DNA from: Thermoplasmata archaeon
GTDB lineage: Archaea > Thermoplasmatota > E2 > UBA202 > DSCA01
Direction of reading: 5' to 3'
Length of the DNA: 14,660 nucleotides
NCBI GenBank assembly: GCA_021159125.1
Contig: JAGGSL010000105.1
Coordinates: 1 to 14,660 of the forward strand
Each line of letters opens with the position of its first letter. Position 1 is the stretch's first letter. Under the pieces are notes generated by a model. It was not told the DNA's origin. It worked only from the letters and a program-made list of their open reading frames with translations, and did no database searches. Below are positions 6,660-13,291 of this stretch, in pieces. Made by a program: the position numbers and the translations under genes.

Positions 6660-7853
6660 TCACTGATAACCCTGCCATCTCTCCTCAAGATTTTCGTCCT
6701 GTATTGTTTCCATCACATAATCCGCAAACTCTGCTCCTGTTGCACCGTCGTCCCTGCCTGTGATGACTACCTTCTTTTCATACTGGCTGCATATGTCAAG
6801 AGCCATGTCCAGCTTCTTTGCCCTATCAACAAATCCTATATGGTTCAGCAGCATGGAAGTGGCCTTTATTATGCTCGTCGGGTCTGCATATTTTGCTCTG
6901 CCCTCTTTCACCATTCTCGGGGCGCTTCCGTGGATTGCTTCAAACATTGCATACCTCTTTCCGATATTTGCGCTTCCTGCTGTGCCGACTCCGCCCTGAA
7001 TCTGCGCCGCTTCATCTGTGATGATGTCCCCATAAAGATTTGGAAGGACACCAACCTTGAACTGGCTTCTCCTTGCAGGGTCTATGAGTTTTGCGGTCAT
7101 TATGTCCACGAACCAGTCATCCCACTCCACATCGGGATAATCCTTTGCCACCTCTTCCGCCATGCTCAAAAACTTGCCGTCCGTCTTTTTCACGACATTT
7201 GCTTTGGTTACGACTGTAACTTTATTCATGCCTGTCTTTCTTGCATAATCGAAGGCAAGGCGTATTATTCTCTCTGCGCCCGGGCTTGTGATTACTTTGA
7301 AATCAATCGCCAGATCATCTGTGACATCCATGCCCTTCCCTCCAAGCATGTATGCCCCTTCGGTATTTTCCCTGAAGAAAACCCAGTCAATTCCCTCTGA
7401 CGGAACTTTAACGGGACGGACATTTGCAAAAAGGTCCAGTTCCCTTCGCATTGCAACATTTGCGCTCTCTATATTGGGCCACGGGTCACCCTTCTTGGGT
7501 GTTGTTGTCGGTCCTTTCAGAATGACATGGCATTTCTTTATCTCCTCAAGAACATCATCCGGTATTGCTTTCATGACCTTTGCCCTGTTCTCTATTGTAA
7601 GCCCCTCTATCGTCCTTATCTCAACTTTGCCATTTTCAATCTCTTCCTTCAGCAAAAACTCCAGGATTCTTTTTGCCTCCTTGCTTATGTATGGGCCGAT
7701 GCCGTCTCCGCCCACAATGCCTATGATTATGGGCTTCAGTTTTGTATAATCTATCCAGTCATCCGCCTCTTTCAGTTTTTCCACTCGTTTGAGCTGCTCC
7801 TCCACCAGCTTCCCGAAGTGCTCTTTTGCCTCTTCTATTTCCTTTTCGTACAT
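6660..7853 (-). CDS. icd: Isocitrate dehydrogenase (NAD(P)+-type, beta-decarboxylating)
   Basis: This 397-aa enzyme oxidatively decarboxylates isocitrate to 2-oxoglutarate, or runs in reverse as reductive carboxylation. It has a charged helical N-terminal extension of about 40 residues before the Rossmann-like GIVGGDGIGPYI (45-56). Substrate residues: S130 and N132 in ESANVAMRRELDLFANVRP (the S-x-N-V pattern of isocitrate dehydrogenases), R136, R146 and R161 (FRENTEG). Metal ligands are D250, D276 and D280 (PNLYGDIITDEAA). The coenzyme loop is HGSAPRM (308-314); the basic R313 where NAD enzymes carry Asp hints at NADP but does not settle it. The ATG overlaps the aclA stop as TAATG, with GGAGG 6 nt upstream. 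The location directly after ATP-citrate lyase and aconitase strongly supports isocitrate as the substrate. Isopropylmalate dehydrogenase is the main alternative and fits less well. Confidence 0.85.
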   Translation of the reverse strand: MYEKEIEEAKEHFGKLVEEQLKRVEKLKEADDWIDYTKLKPIIIGIVGGDGIGPYISKEAKRILEFLLKEEIENGKVEIRTIEGLTIENRAKVMKAIPDDVLEEIKKCHVILKGPTTTPKKGDPWPNIESANVAMRRELDLFANVRPVKVPSEGIDWVFFRENTEGAYMLGGKGMDVTDDLAIDFKVITSPGAERIIRLAFDYARKTGMNKVTVVTKANVVKKTDGKFLSMAEEVAKDYPDVEWDDWFVDIMTAKLIDPARRSQFKVGVLPNLYGDIITDEAAQIQGGVGTAGSANIGKRYAMFEAIHGSAPRMVKEGRAKYADPTSIIKATSMLLNHIGFVDRAKKLDMALDICSQYEKKVVITGRDDGATGAEFADYVMETIQDENLEERWQGYQ

Positions 7854-9700
7854 TATTCACCTCCAAACATTTCTTTTTCTTCCTCTGGCGAGATGTAGAG
7901 TATGTCATCATACGGATGACGGTATAGCCTGGCTTTCTGCCTCTTCTGATCCATGGCATGACCCATGAAACCTATGCTCCTGCCAAGAACAAATAAGGCA
8001 TTCAAACCGCCCATGTTTATGAACTCATCTATGTCCTCGTTGGTGAACATACCCGTGTTCCTCATCAAATCGACAAACAGAATGCCTATGCATCCGTCAA
8101 CGTTGAGTATGAGGTTGTTTCTCTTTGCCGTTGTTATCTTTTCCACCTCGAGGGCATAATTCAGCAGGTCTGTCTTCGGGAAGTTTTTAAAAGCATATTC
8201 TTTCAGCAGCTCAACCCTTTTATCAGGATTCTGAACGCTTTTGACTCTATGGCCTATGCCAGGAATGTACATTCCCTTTGCCTTCATCTCGTCCACAAAT
8301 TCTTCAGGTGTTAGCCCTCTTTCATATGCACTCTTGAAATACTTGGCAGCATCTGCTATTGCTCCGCCAAATCTTGGGCCTATTGTAAGCAATCCTGAGG
8401 CAAGAGCATCAATAATATCCTTGCCCGCCCTTGATGTTATTATCGCATTGTGCGCACCGCTCACAGCCGGGCCGTGATCTGCGGTAATCATTATCGCAAG
8501 TTCTATGAATTTTCTGGCATATTCAGGCAGAAGTTTCTTGAACCACAGCAGCCCGACAACGCCGCCAACGCCTATGTCATCTTCTATGACTTTTGATATG
8601 GGTATGCCAGCATACATCAGCTCCTCGCCTCTGTCATTCGATATGGTACATATGAAATTCCTGGGTTTTCTTATCATGCCTTCCTTCAGAGCCTTGTCAT
8701 AGTCGAGGGGCACGACTGGCGGCTCCACTTCCTCCTTTTCCACTATCTTTCCTTCTTCCTTGAGTTTCTCATAAACCTGCTTTATCATATCACCAAGCTC
8801 GTCAAATGAGTTGGGCACTATTGCTCCAGCCTCCCTCAATGCAGCGGCTTTTGCATCTGCCGACTCGTTTGCTGAACCGCTCTTTGCTCCTGCATGACCG
8901 AACTGCACCTCGCCCGGGAAAACCTTGGCGCACGTACCTGTGACCCATGCGACAAGCGGCTTTGTTATCTTTCCGGCTTTCAACGCCTCAACAACCTCGT
9001 ATTCCTTCGTTCCTCCCACTTCGCCCAGCATGACCATCATTTTTATCTCAGGATTCTTCTCGTACCTCAGAAGATGGTCAACAAGCGTTGAGCCAGGATA
9101 GCGGTCTCCCCCTATCGCTATGCCCTCGTAAACCCCATCGCTGTTCTGCTGTATTATGTTGAACATCTCATTTACCATGCCGCCCGATACGGAAACAAGG
9201 CCAACCGAGCCGGGACGGTATAATTTCAGCGACTTGAGATTGTCTATTGCTCCGCCCGTATTTCCTATCTTGAATGCACCTGCCCTCAGCCCGCCGACAG
9301 TTGCAGGCCCTATTATCCACTTGCCCTTTTCCTTTGCAAGATATGCAAGCTCCCTCTCGTAGCGCTCTGGCACGCCTTCCGCTATGACTGCTATCGTTCT
9401 TATGGTGTCGGTCTCAAGGGCTTCCTTTGTTGTCTGGTATGCGGAGCGGTATGACGAAAAATTGACCATTACATCCGCTTCAGGATGACGGGCTACCGCA
9501 TCCTCCAGTTTTCTGTACATGGGGATGAGTATTTCCTTTGTTCCGAAAAATACCTTTATGTATCCGTCCCTTGTGGGATTTATGACCGCCGCAACTGACG
9601 GCTTTTCCCTCCTGCACAGATAATCGAAATCAAGCATCCTCTGAATGGCACGCTGCTGATTTCCGTAAACAATCGCCCTTGTCTTTTCATTACAATTCAT
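7853..9700 (-). CDS. aclA: ATP-citrate lyase, large/alpha subunit AclA (citryl-CoA synthase and lyase parts)
   Basis: This 615-aa protein matches the C-terminal half of eukaryotic ATP-citrate lyase and the AclA of reductive-TCA bacteria. The N-terminal CoA-binding and CoA-ligase part (about 1-320) has the phosphorylated histidine H269 in VQFGHAGAKSG. The C-terminal citrate-synthase-like domain (about 345-615) has ADHGPAVSGAHN (H409), GIGHRVKS (H484) and LNVDGCIG (D535). From memory these four residues equal H760, H900, H975 and D1026 of the human enzyme at one constant offset of 491, so no catalytic residue is missing. The end (LYRHPYDDI) also matches. With AclB it converts citrate + ATP + CoA to acetyl-CoA + oxaloacetate + ADP + Pi, reversibly. 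ATG 9700 lies 16 nt after a GGAGGTGA that also serves a six-codon ORF ending inside aclA. The stop overlaps the icd gene. Confidence 0.97.
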   Translation of the reverse strand: MNCNEKTRAIVYGNQQRAIQRMLDFDYLCRREKPSVAAVINPTRDGYIKVFFGTKEILIPMYRKLEDAVARHPEADVMVNFSSYRSAYQTTKEALETDTIRTIAVIAEGVPERYERELAYLAKEKGKWIIGPATVGGLRAGAFKIGNTGGAIDNLKSLKLYRPGSVGLVSVSGGMVNEMFNIIQQNSDGVYEGIAIGGDRYPGSTLVDHLLRYEKNPEIKMMVMLGEVGGTKEYEVVEALKAGKITKPLVAWVTGTCAKVFPGEVQFGHAGAKSGSANESADAKAAALREAGAIVPNSFDELGDMIKQVYEKLKEEGKIVEKEEVEPPVVPLDYDKALKEGMIRKPRNFICTISNDRGEELMYAGIPISKVIEDDIGVGGVVGLLWFKKLLPEYARKFIELAIMITADHGPAVSGAHNAIITSRAGKDIIDALASGLLTIGPRFGGAIADAAKYFKSAYERGLTPEEFVDEMKAKGMYIPGIGHRVKSVQNPDKRVELLKEYAFKNFPKTDLLNYALEVEKITTAKRNNLILNVDGCIGILFVDLMRNTGMFTNEDIDEFINMGGLNALFVLGRSIGFMGHAMDQKRQKARLYRHPYDDILYISPEEEKEMFGGE

Positions 9701-9710
9701 AATCTTCCAT
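9690..9710 (-). other. Six-codon mini-ORF overlapping the aclB stop and the aclA start
   Basis: An ATG at 9710-9708 shares one base with the aclB stop (TAATG), sits 6 nt after GGAGGTGA (9717-9724), and reads MEDYEL then TAA at 9692-9690. The aclA ATG (9700) is inside it in another frame. The ribosome binding site is better spaced for the mini-ORF than for aclA (16 nt). It may act as a coupling or leader ORF, or be incidental; there is no direct proof of translation. Confidence 0.3.
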
Positions 9711-10987
9711 TATTGCTCACCTCCTTCGAGAGCAAGTTTAACAATTCTTGTCATATGCATCTCCGGTCCGTAGACCTCTATGGGAATACCAAGCTCCTTT
9801 CCAAGTTCTTTCATCAGTTTCAGCCCTTCCTGATAGTTGGGCCCGCCTCTCCTGACATATATTTTCACATTATGCTCCTGCAATTTTTGCTTGTATTCTT
9901 TCAACGCCTTTATTATCCCCTGGAATGTTTTGGCAACGTCTGTAAAATTAGCGATTCCTCCTCCGATAATAAGTATCTTGCCCCTCGGGTCTTTCTCTCT
10001 TGTCATTAAATCAAGTATGGTTTTTGCATACTCGTATGTTTCATCAGTTGTCGGGTTTCCGCTGTACTCGCCGTAGTTTGCAAGTTCATTGCCGTAACCA
10101 AGGTCAACTATTGTATCTGTATAAATCACGCTTGCCCCACCTCCTGCGACCATTGTCCATATCCTTCCCTTCGGATTCAGAATCGTGAGTTTCATGCTTG
10201 CCCCCGATTTCTCATCCAGCTCTTTGATGTATTTCTCCTCCGGCGTCAAATCCCTGCCGAACGGCGCAGGAAATTCAATATCTCCCCACTTCTTTGCCAT
10301 CCAGAATGCGGCGGTGTCGTCAAGTTTTGCAACCGTATCCAGAGGTATGACCTCGTTTCCATTTACAATGGTGAACGGATTTAACTCGAGCATTGTGTAG
10401 AAAAGTTCTCTGTAGAATCTGTACAATGCTTTCACAAACAATTCCATTGTATCAAGCAAATCTCCTGAAAGTTGCTTCGAAAGTTCCGCCTTTACATCAA
10501 CATCATCTATGTTTTTGTTGATAGGCACGTCAATCGTAATAACTTTATCCCAGTTCTCTTCTATGTCAACTCCCCCTGCTGTTGAGAAGTAGATGTGATC
10601 CTCTTCGCGGTCATCCTTTATGGCAATGTAATATTCCTCGTCATGCTCAACATATGGTTCAACAAGAAAATGCGTTAGCCTGCCCTTAACTCCGCTGAGT
10701 TCAACAATGCTGTTCATCTTTTCCTCTATCCAGCGCTTTGCCTCATCGAAACTTGCGTTAAGCAAAATCAGACCGTGCTTGCCCCTCTTGCCGAAAAGCT
10801 GGTCCGGTTTCACAACCAATTTCTTTTCCCTTATCCAGGGCTGCTCGCCTGCCGCCTCGTCGATTGAATGCTCAGGCGTCACCAGAGCCCTCTCTTCCGG
10901 AATCTTGAATTTTCCGTCAGAAAACTCCGGCAGATATTTTGCAAGCATGCGCTTTGCATCATATTCCCTAATTCCTCTCTGTGCCAT
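9710..10987 (-). CDS. aclB: ATP-citrate lyase, small/beta subunit AclB (ATP-grasp, citrate-binding)
   Basis: This 425-aa protein is closely similar along its whole length to the N-terminal part of eukaryotic ATP-citrate lyase. The ATP-grasp part (about 1-240) includes VVKPDQLFGKRGKHGL (58-73), FLVEPYVEHDEEYY (107-120), ELNPF (201-205) and KKWGDIEFPAPFGR (232-245). The succinyl-CoA-synthetase-like citrate-binding part includes SGASMKLTILNPKGRIWTM (261-279), GGGASV (282-287), ELANYGEYSG (301-310) and YVRRGGPNYQEG (377-388). It provides ATP binding and citrate phosphorylation for AclA, which follows directly. The separate AclA/AclB arrangement is the prokaryotic form; the eukaryotic protein is the fusion. 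Succinyl-CoA synthetase beta is excluded by the citrate-lyase-specific blocks. The start is well supported by GGAGG 6 nt upstream. A 49-nt AT-rich gap separates it from aconitase. Confidence 0.97.
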   Translation of the reverse strand: MAQRGIREYDAKRMLAKYLPEFSDGKFKIPEERALVTPEHSIDEAAGEQPWIREKKLVVKPDQLFGKRGKHGLILLNASFDEAKRWIEEKMNSIVELSGVKGRLTHFLVEPYVEHDEEYYIAIKDDREEDHIYFSTAGGVDIEENWDKVITIDVPINKNIDDVDVKAELSKQLSGDLLDTMELFVKALYRFYRELFYTMLELNPFTIVNGNEVIPLDTVAKLDDTAAFWMAKKWGDIEFPAPFGRDLTPEEKYIKELDEKSGASMKLTILNPKGRIWTMVAGGGASVIYTDTIVDLGYGNELANYGEYSGNPTTDETYEYAKTILDLMTREKDPRGKILIIGGGIANFTDVAKTFQGIIKALKEYKQKLQEHNVKIYVRRGGPNYQEGLKLMKELGKELGIPIEVYGPEMHMTRIVKLALEGGEQ

Positions 10988-10993
10988 TTTATT

Positions 10994-11000
10994 CCTCCTC
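10994..11000 (-). promoter_or_regulatory. Shine-Dalgarno site of aclB
   Basis: The minus strand reads GAGGAGG, with 6 nt between it and ATG 10987. It lies in the 49-nt gap after the aconitase stop. An AT-rich AATATAAAAG sits just upstream (about 11001-11010). It is too close to the ATG for a standard leadered promoter, so I treat the gap as intra-operonic. Confidence 0.75.
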
Positions 11001-11036
11001 TTTTATATTTTCCTCATTTCTCATTTTTAACCTTCT

Positions 11037-12953
11037 TTAACTCACCACTTTCTTTTTTATCCATGGGAGCAGACCGCCTGTCACCATTATTTCCTGCTCT
11101 TTCTCCCCCAGGTCATGCCTCACCACATATTCCTCTCCCTTCGTTATGTTTCTCATCACCATTTCATGCGGCAGCTGCCCCACTTCTATCTCAATGTGGT
11201 CGCCCTGCTCTATCCTTTCATAATCGGACGGGTCGGCAAACGTGAGCGGCAGGATGCCGAAATTTATGAGATTTGCTCTATGTATGCGGGCAAAAGATTT
11301 TGCAATGACAGCCTTTATCCCCAGATGTTTCGGGGCTATGGCAGCATGCTCCCTGCTTGAGCCCTGCCCATAGTTTTCTCCGCCGATGATAAATCCGCCG
11401 TGCTTTTCCATCGCCCTGCTGGCAAAGTTTTCGTCAACCCGGGAGAAGACGTATTTCGATATCTCAGGAATATTGCTCCTCAAAGGCAGAATTTTGGCTC
11501 CGGCCGGCATGATATGGTCTGTGGTTATGTTGTCTCCAACTTTGAGCAAAATTTCCCCCTCCAGCTTATCAGGCAAAGGCGGGAAATCGGGCAGCGGTTT
11601 TATGTTCGGCCCCCTTATGATTTCAACATTTGATGCCTGCTCTGGCGGCAGAGGCGGTATTATCATATTGTCATTTACCACAAATCTGTCTGGCATCTTT
11701 ATCTCAGGAGCGACACCCAGGTCCCTTGGATCAGTAAGAACACCTTTTATTGCCGTAGCAGCCGCCGTCTCGGGGCTTACGAGAAAAACTCCTGCATCTT
11801 TTGTTCCGCTTCTTCCTTCGAAATTTCTGTTGTACGTTCTCACGCTGACAGAGCCGGAAGGAGGGGCACCGCCCATTCCTATGCACGGACCGCATGCATT
11901 TTCTATTATGCGCGCGCCTGCATCCACAAGATAATTGTACTCACCGCTCTCAACCAGATGCTCCACAACCTGACGCGAGCCGGGATTGATAAGCAAAGAA
12001 AGGTTCGGTGAAATGGTACGCCCTTTCAATATCTGGGCAACAATCTTCAAATCTCTGAGGGATGAGTTTGTGCATGAGCCTATTGTGACCTGCTGCACCT
12101 CCATGCCTTCCACGTCTCTCACCCTCTTCACGTTTCCAGGGCTGTGAGGAAGTGCAACCATCGGCTCTACCTCACTAAGATCAATTTCTATGATTTCATC
12201 ATAATCCTCATCATCTGCCTCGAGGCGAATCCACTGCTCTGCTCTTCCCTGCGCCTCGAACCATTGGCGGGTGATGTCATCGCTCGGGAATATGCTTGTT
12301 GTCGCACCTGTCTCAGTGCCCATGTTTGTTATCGTCGCCCTCTCAGGAACGCTTAGCGTTTCCACTCCCGGTCCGAAATACTCGAACACCTTGCCAACAC
12401 CGCCTTTCACATCAACTCTCTTCAGAAGCTCAAGAATAACATCTTTTGCAGACACCCACGGCGAAAGTTTGCCGGTAAGGCGAACTCCCACAACTTTCGG
12501 GCATTTCAGAGTGAAAGGCTCGCCCGCCATTGCAGCCGCAACATTCAGCCCGCCTGCGCCTATCGCCAGCGAGCCGACGCCGCCCGCCGTTGGCGTATGG
12601 CTGTCGCTTCCCAGCAGGGTTTTTCCGGGACGGGCAAAACGCTCAAGGTGAAGCTGATGGCATATTCCGTTTCCAGGGCGCGAAAAATATAAGCCATAGC
12701 GAGCTGCTATTGACTGCAGATAGCGGTGGTCGTCAGCATTTCTAAAATCTGTTTGAAGGGTATTGTGGTCGACATAACTCACACTCAATTCTGTTTTTAC
12801 TCTCGGAATGCTCATTGCCTCGAATTCGAGGTAAGCCATTGTGCCTGTGGCGTCCTGCGTGAGCGTCTGGTCTATCCTTATAGCAATATCAGAACCACTC
12901 TCCAACTCCCCTTCAACAAGATGTTCCTCTAATATTCTCTTTACTAGATTCAT
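11037..12953 (-). CDS. acn: Aconitate hydratase (single-chain, Aquifex-like ~640-aa type)
   Basis: This single-chain aconitase interconverts citrate and isocitrate. Starting at ATG 12953 it has 638 aa. Cluster cysteines are C294 (GSCTNSS), C354 and C357 (ENACGPCIGMG). Other motifs are YVDHNT (60-65), GNGICHQL (94-101), LGSDSHTPTAGG (114-125), and in the C-terminal swivel domain GDNITTDH (473-480), GGENYGQGSSREHAA (524-538) and KSFARIHRANLINFG (552-566). The length is that of the short bacterial/Aquifex-type enzyme, not the ~750- or ~900-aa AcnB/AcnA forms. The frame can start 8 codons earlier (ATG 12977). I prefer 12953 because family members begin with NL-x-x-KIL-EEHLVEG, and because a TATA-like box centred about 29 nt upstream would give a leaderless message. 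It is the first gene of the long citrate operon. A homoaconitase role is unlikely given the single-chain form. Confidence 0.95.
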   Translation of the reverse strand: MNLVKRILEEHLVEGELESGSDIAIRIDQTLTQDATGTMAYLEFEAMSIPRVKTELSVSYVDHNTLQTDFRNADDHRYLQSIAARYGLYFSRPGNGICHQLHLERFARPGKTLLGSDSHTPTAGGVGSLAIGAGGLNVAAAMAGEPFTLKCPKVVGVRLTGKLSPWVSAKDVILELLKRVDVKGGVGKVFEYFGPGVETLSVPERATITNMGTETGATTSIFPSDDITRQWFEAQGRAEQWIRLEADDEDYDEIIEIDLSEVEPMVALPHSPGNVKRVRDVEGMEVQQVTIGSCTNSSLRDLKIVAQILKGRTISPNLSLLINPGSRQVVEHLVESGEYNYLVDAGARIIENACGPCIGMGGAPPSGSVSVRTYNRNFEGRSGTKDAGVFLVSPETAAATAIKGVLTDPRDLGVAPEIKMPDRFVVNDNMIIPPLPPEQASNVEIIRGPNIKPLPDFPPLPDKLEGEILLKVGDNITTDHIMPAGAKILPLRSNIPEISKYVFSRVDENFASRAMEKHGGFIIGGENYGQGSSREHAAIAPKHLGIKAVIAKSFARIHRANLINFGILPLTFADPSDYERIEQGDHIEIEVGQLPHEMVMRNITKGEEYVVRHDLGEKEQEIMVTGGLLPWIKKKVVS

Positions 12954-12977
12954 CTTAAGGGTATATGCACATCCCAT

Positions 12978-13010
12978 TATAAATATTTTATTCTAAATTA
13001 TAAAAATTTG
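12978..13010 (-). promoter_or_regulatory. Probable TATA-type promoter of the citrate operon
   Basis: The minus strand carries two archaeal-looking TATA elements: ATATTTATAA (12978-12987), centred about 29 nt before ATG 12953, and TTTTTATAAT (about 12998-13007), centred about 25 nt before ATG 12977. Either spacing fits a leaderless transcript. No GGAGG-like site precedes either ATG, unlike the genes inside the operon. I favour the box nearer to 12953 because that start agrees with the family N-terminus. Confidence covers the region as a promoter, not the exact box. Confidence 0.6.
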
Positions 13011-13068
13011 TTCTTAAATTACAATTTTGTTTATTTTTTAACCAAATTTTTTAACATTTTAATAAAAT
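12991..13068. repeat. AT-rich imperfect direct repeats and a palindrome upstream of the aconitase operon
   Basis: On the plus strand, two units of about 22 nt follow each other, TTCTAAATTATAAAAATTTG at 12991-13010 and TTCTTAAATTACAATTTTG at 13011-13029; each continues into GTT-like bases. A pair of TTAAC-A-TTTT units follows near 13039-13060, and a 13-bp perfect palindrome (6-bp arms, 1-nt centre; ATTTTA-A-TAAAAT) lies at 13056-13068. They surround or precede the putative TATA boxes and could be regulator sites. The very low GC makes chance similarity likely, so this is a weak call. Confidence 0.35.
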
Positions 13069-13093
13069 ATCTGCCAAATAACTAACTTCCCCC

Positions 13094-13291
13094 CTATTTT
13101 TTGGTGCCCTCCGAAATTGGTATAGCATGCCCGCAGTCCCTGCATTCAAGGAATATATGCTGTTCCGGAACAAGCCCGTCTGTTGACCATGGAACCCTCA
13201 AAACCAGTGTTACATTTTCACTGCCGCATTTCGGGCATCTGAACTCTTTTTCCACGAAATAAAACCAGCTATGGAATAAAATGTTTGGCAT
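13094..13291 (-). CDS. Small zinc-ribbon protein
   Basis: This 65-aa protein has two zinc knuckles, CPKCG (about residues 19-23) and CRDCG (about 50-54), separated by a beta-rich segment (VTLVLRVPWSTDG...HIFLEC). That is one complete zinc ribbon. The ATG follows the ureohydrolase TAG with no spacer (TAGATG). The first 12 residues (MPNILFHSWFYF) are hydrophobic and unlike a zinc ribbon. A GTG at codon 13, immediately before EKEFRCPKCG, is a possible alternative start, though neither start has a clear ribosome binding site. Small zinc ribbons of this sort are common in archaea and occur in nucleic-acid-binding and unknown-function proteins; I cannot assign a role. Coupling to the ureohydrolase gene implies co-expression only. 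Confidence 0.75.
   Translation of the reverse strand: MPNILFHSWFYFVEKEFRCPKCGSENVTLVLRVPWSTDGLVPEQHIFLECRDCGHAIPISEGTKK

Noticed and set aside
6447..7400. 317-codon open frame on the plus strand
   Set aside because: It lies antisense to the two dehydrogenase genes, whose protein motifs are complete. Its translation is Cys/His/aromatic-rich with no recognisable domain, as expected for a shadow frame.
7759..7959. 66-codon minus-strand frame across the aclA/icd junction
   Set aside because: It overlaps the conserved C-terminus of AclA and the start of icd in another frame; low-complexity Arg/Lys/Gly composition.
11005..11023. Short 11-codon ORF in the acn-aclB gap
   Set aside because: An ATG in the gap reads a Glu-rich peptide ending just before aclB. 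It has no separate ribosome binding site and simply reflects the purine-rich leader of aclB.
12954..12977. Upstream ATG for aconitase (8 extra codons)
   Set aside because: The extra residues do not match family N-termini and contain the region between TATA box and start. Not fully excluded, because a second TATA-like box would suit it.
12978..13093. CRISPR-like or mobile-element end
   Set aside because: The repeats are imperfect, AT-only and few, without spacers, terminal inverted repeats or a transposase; they are better read as promoter-region sequence.
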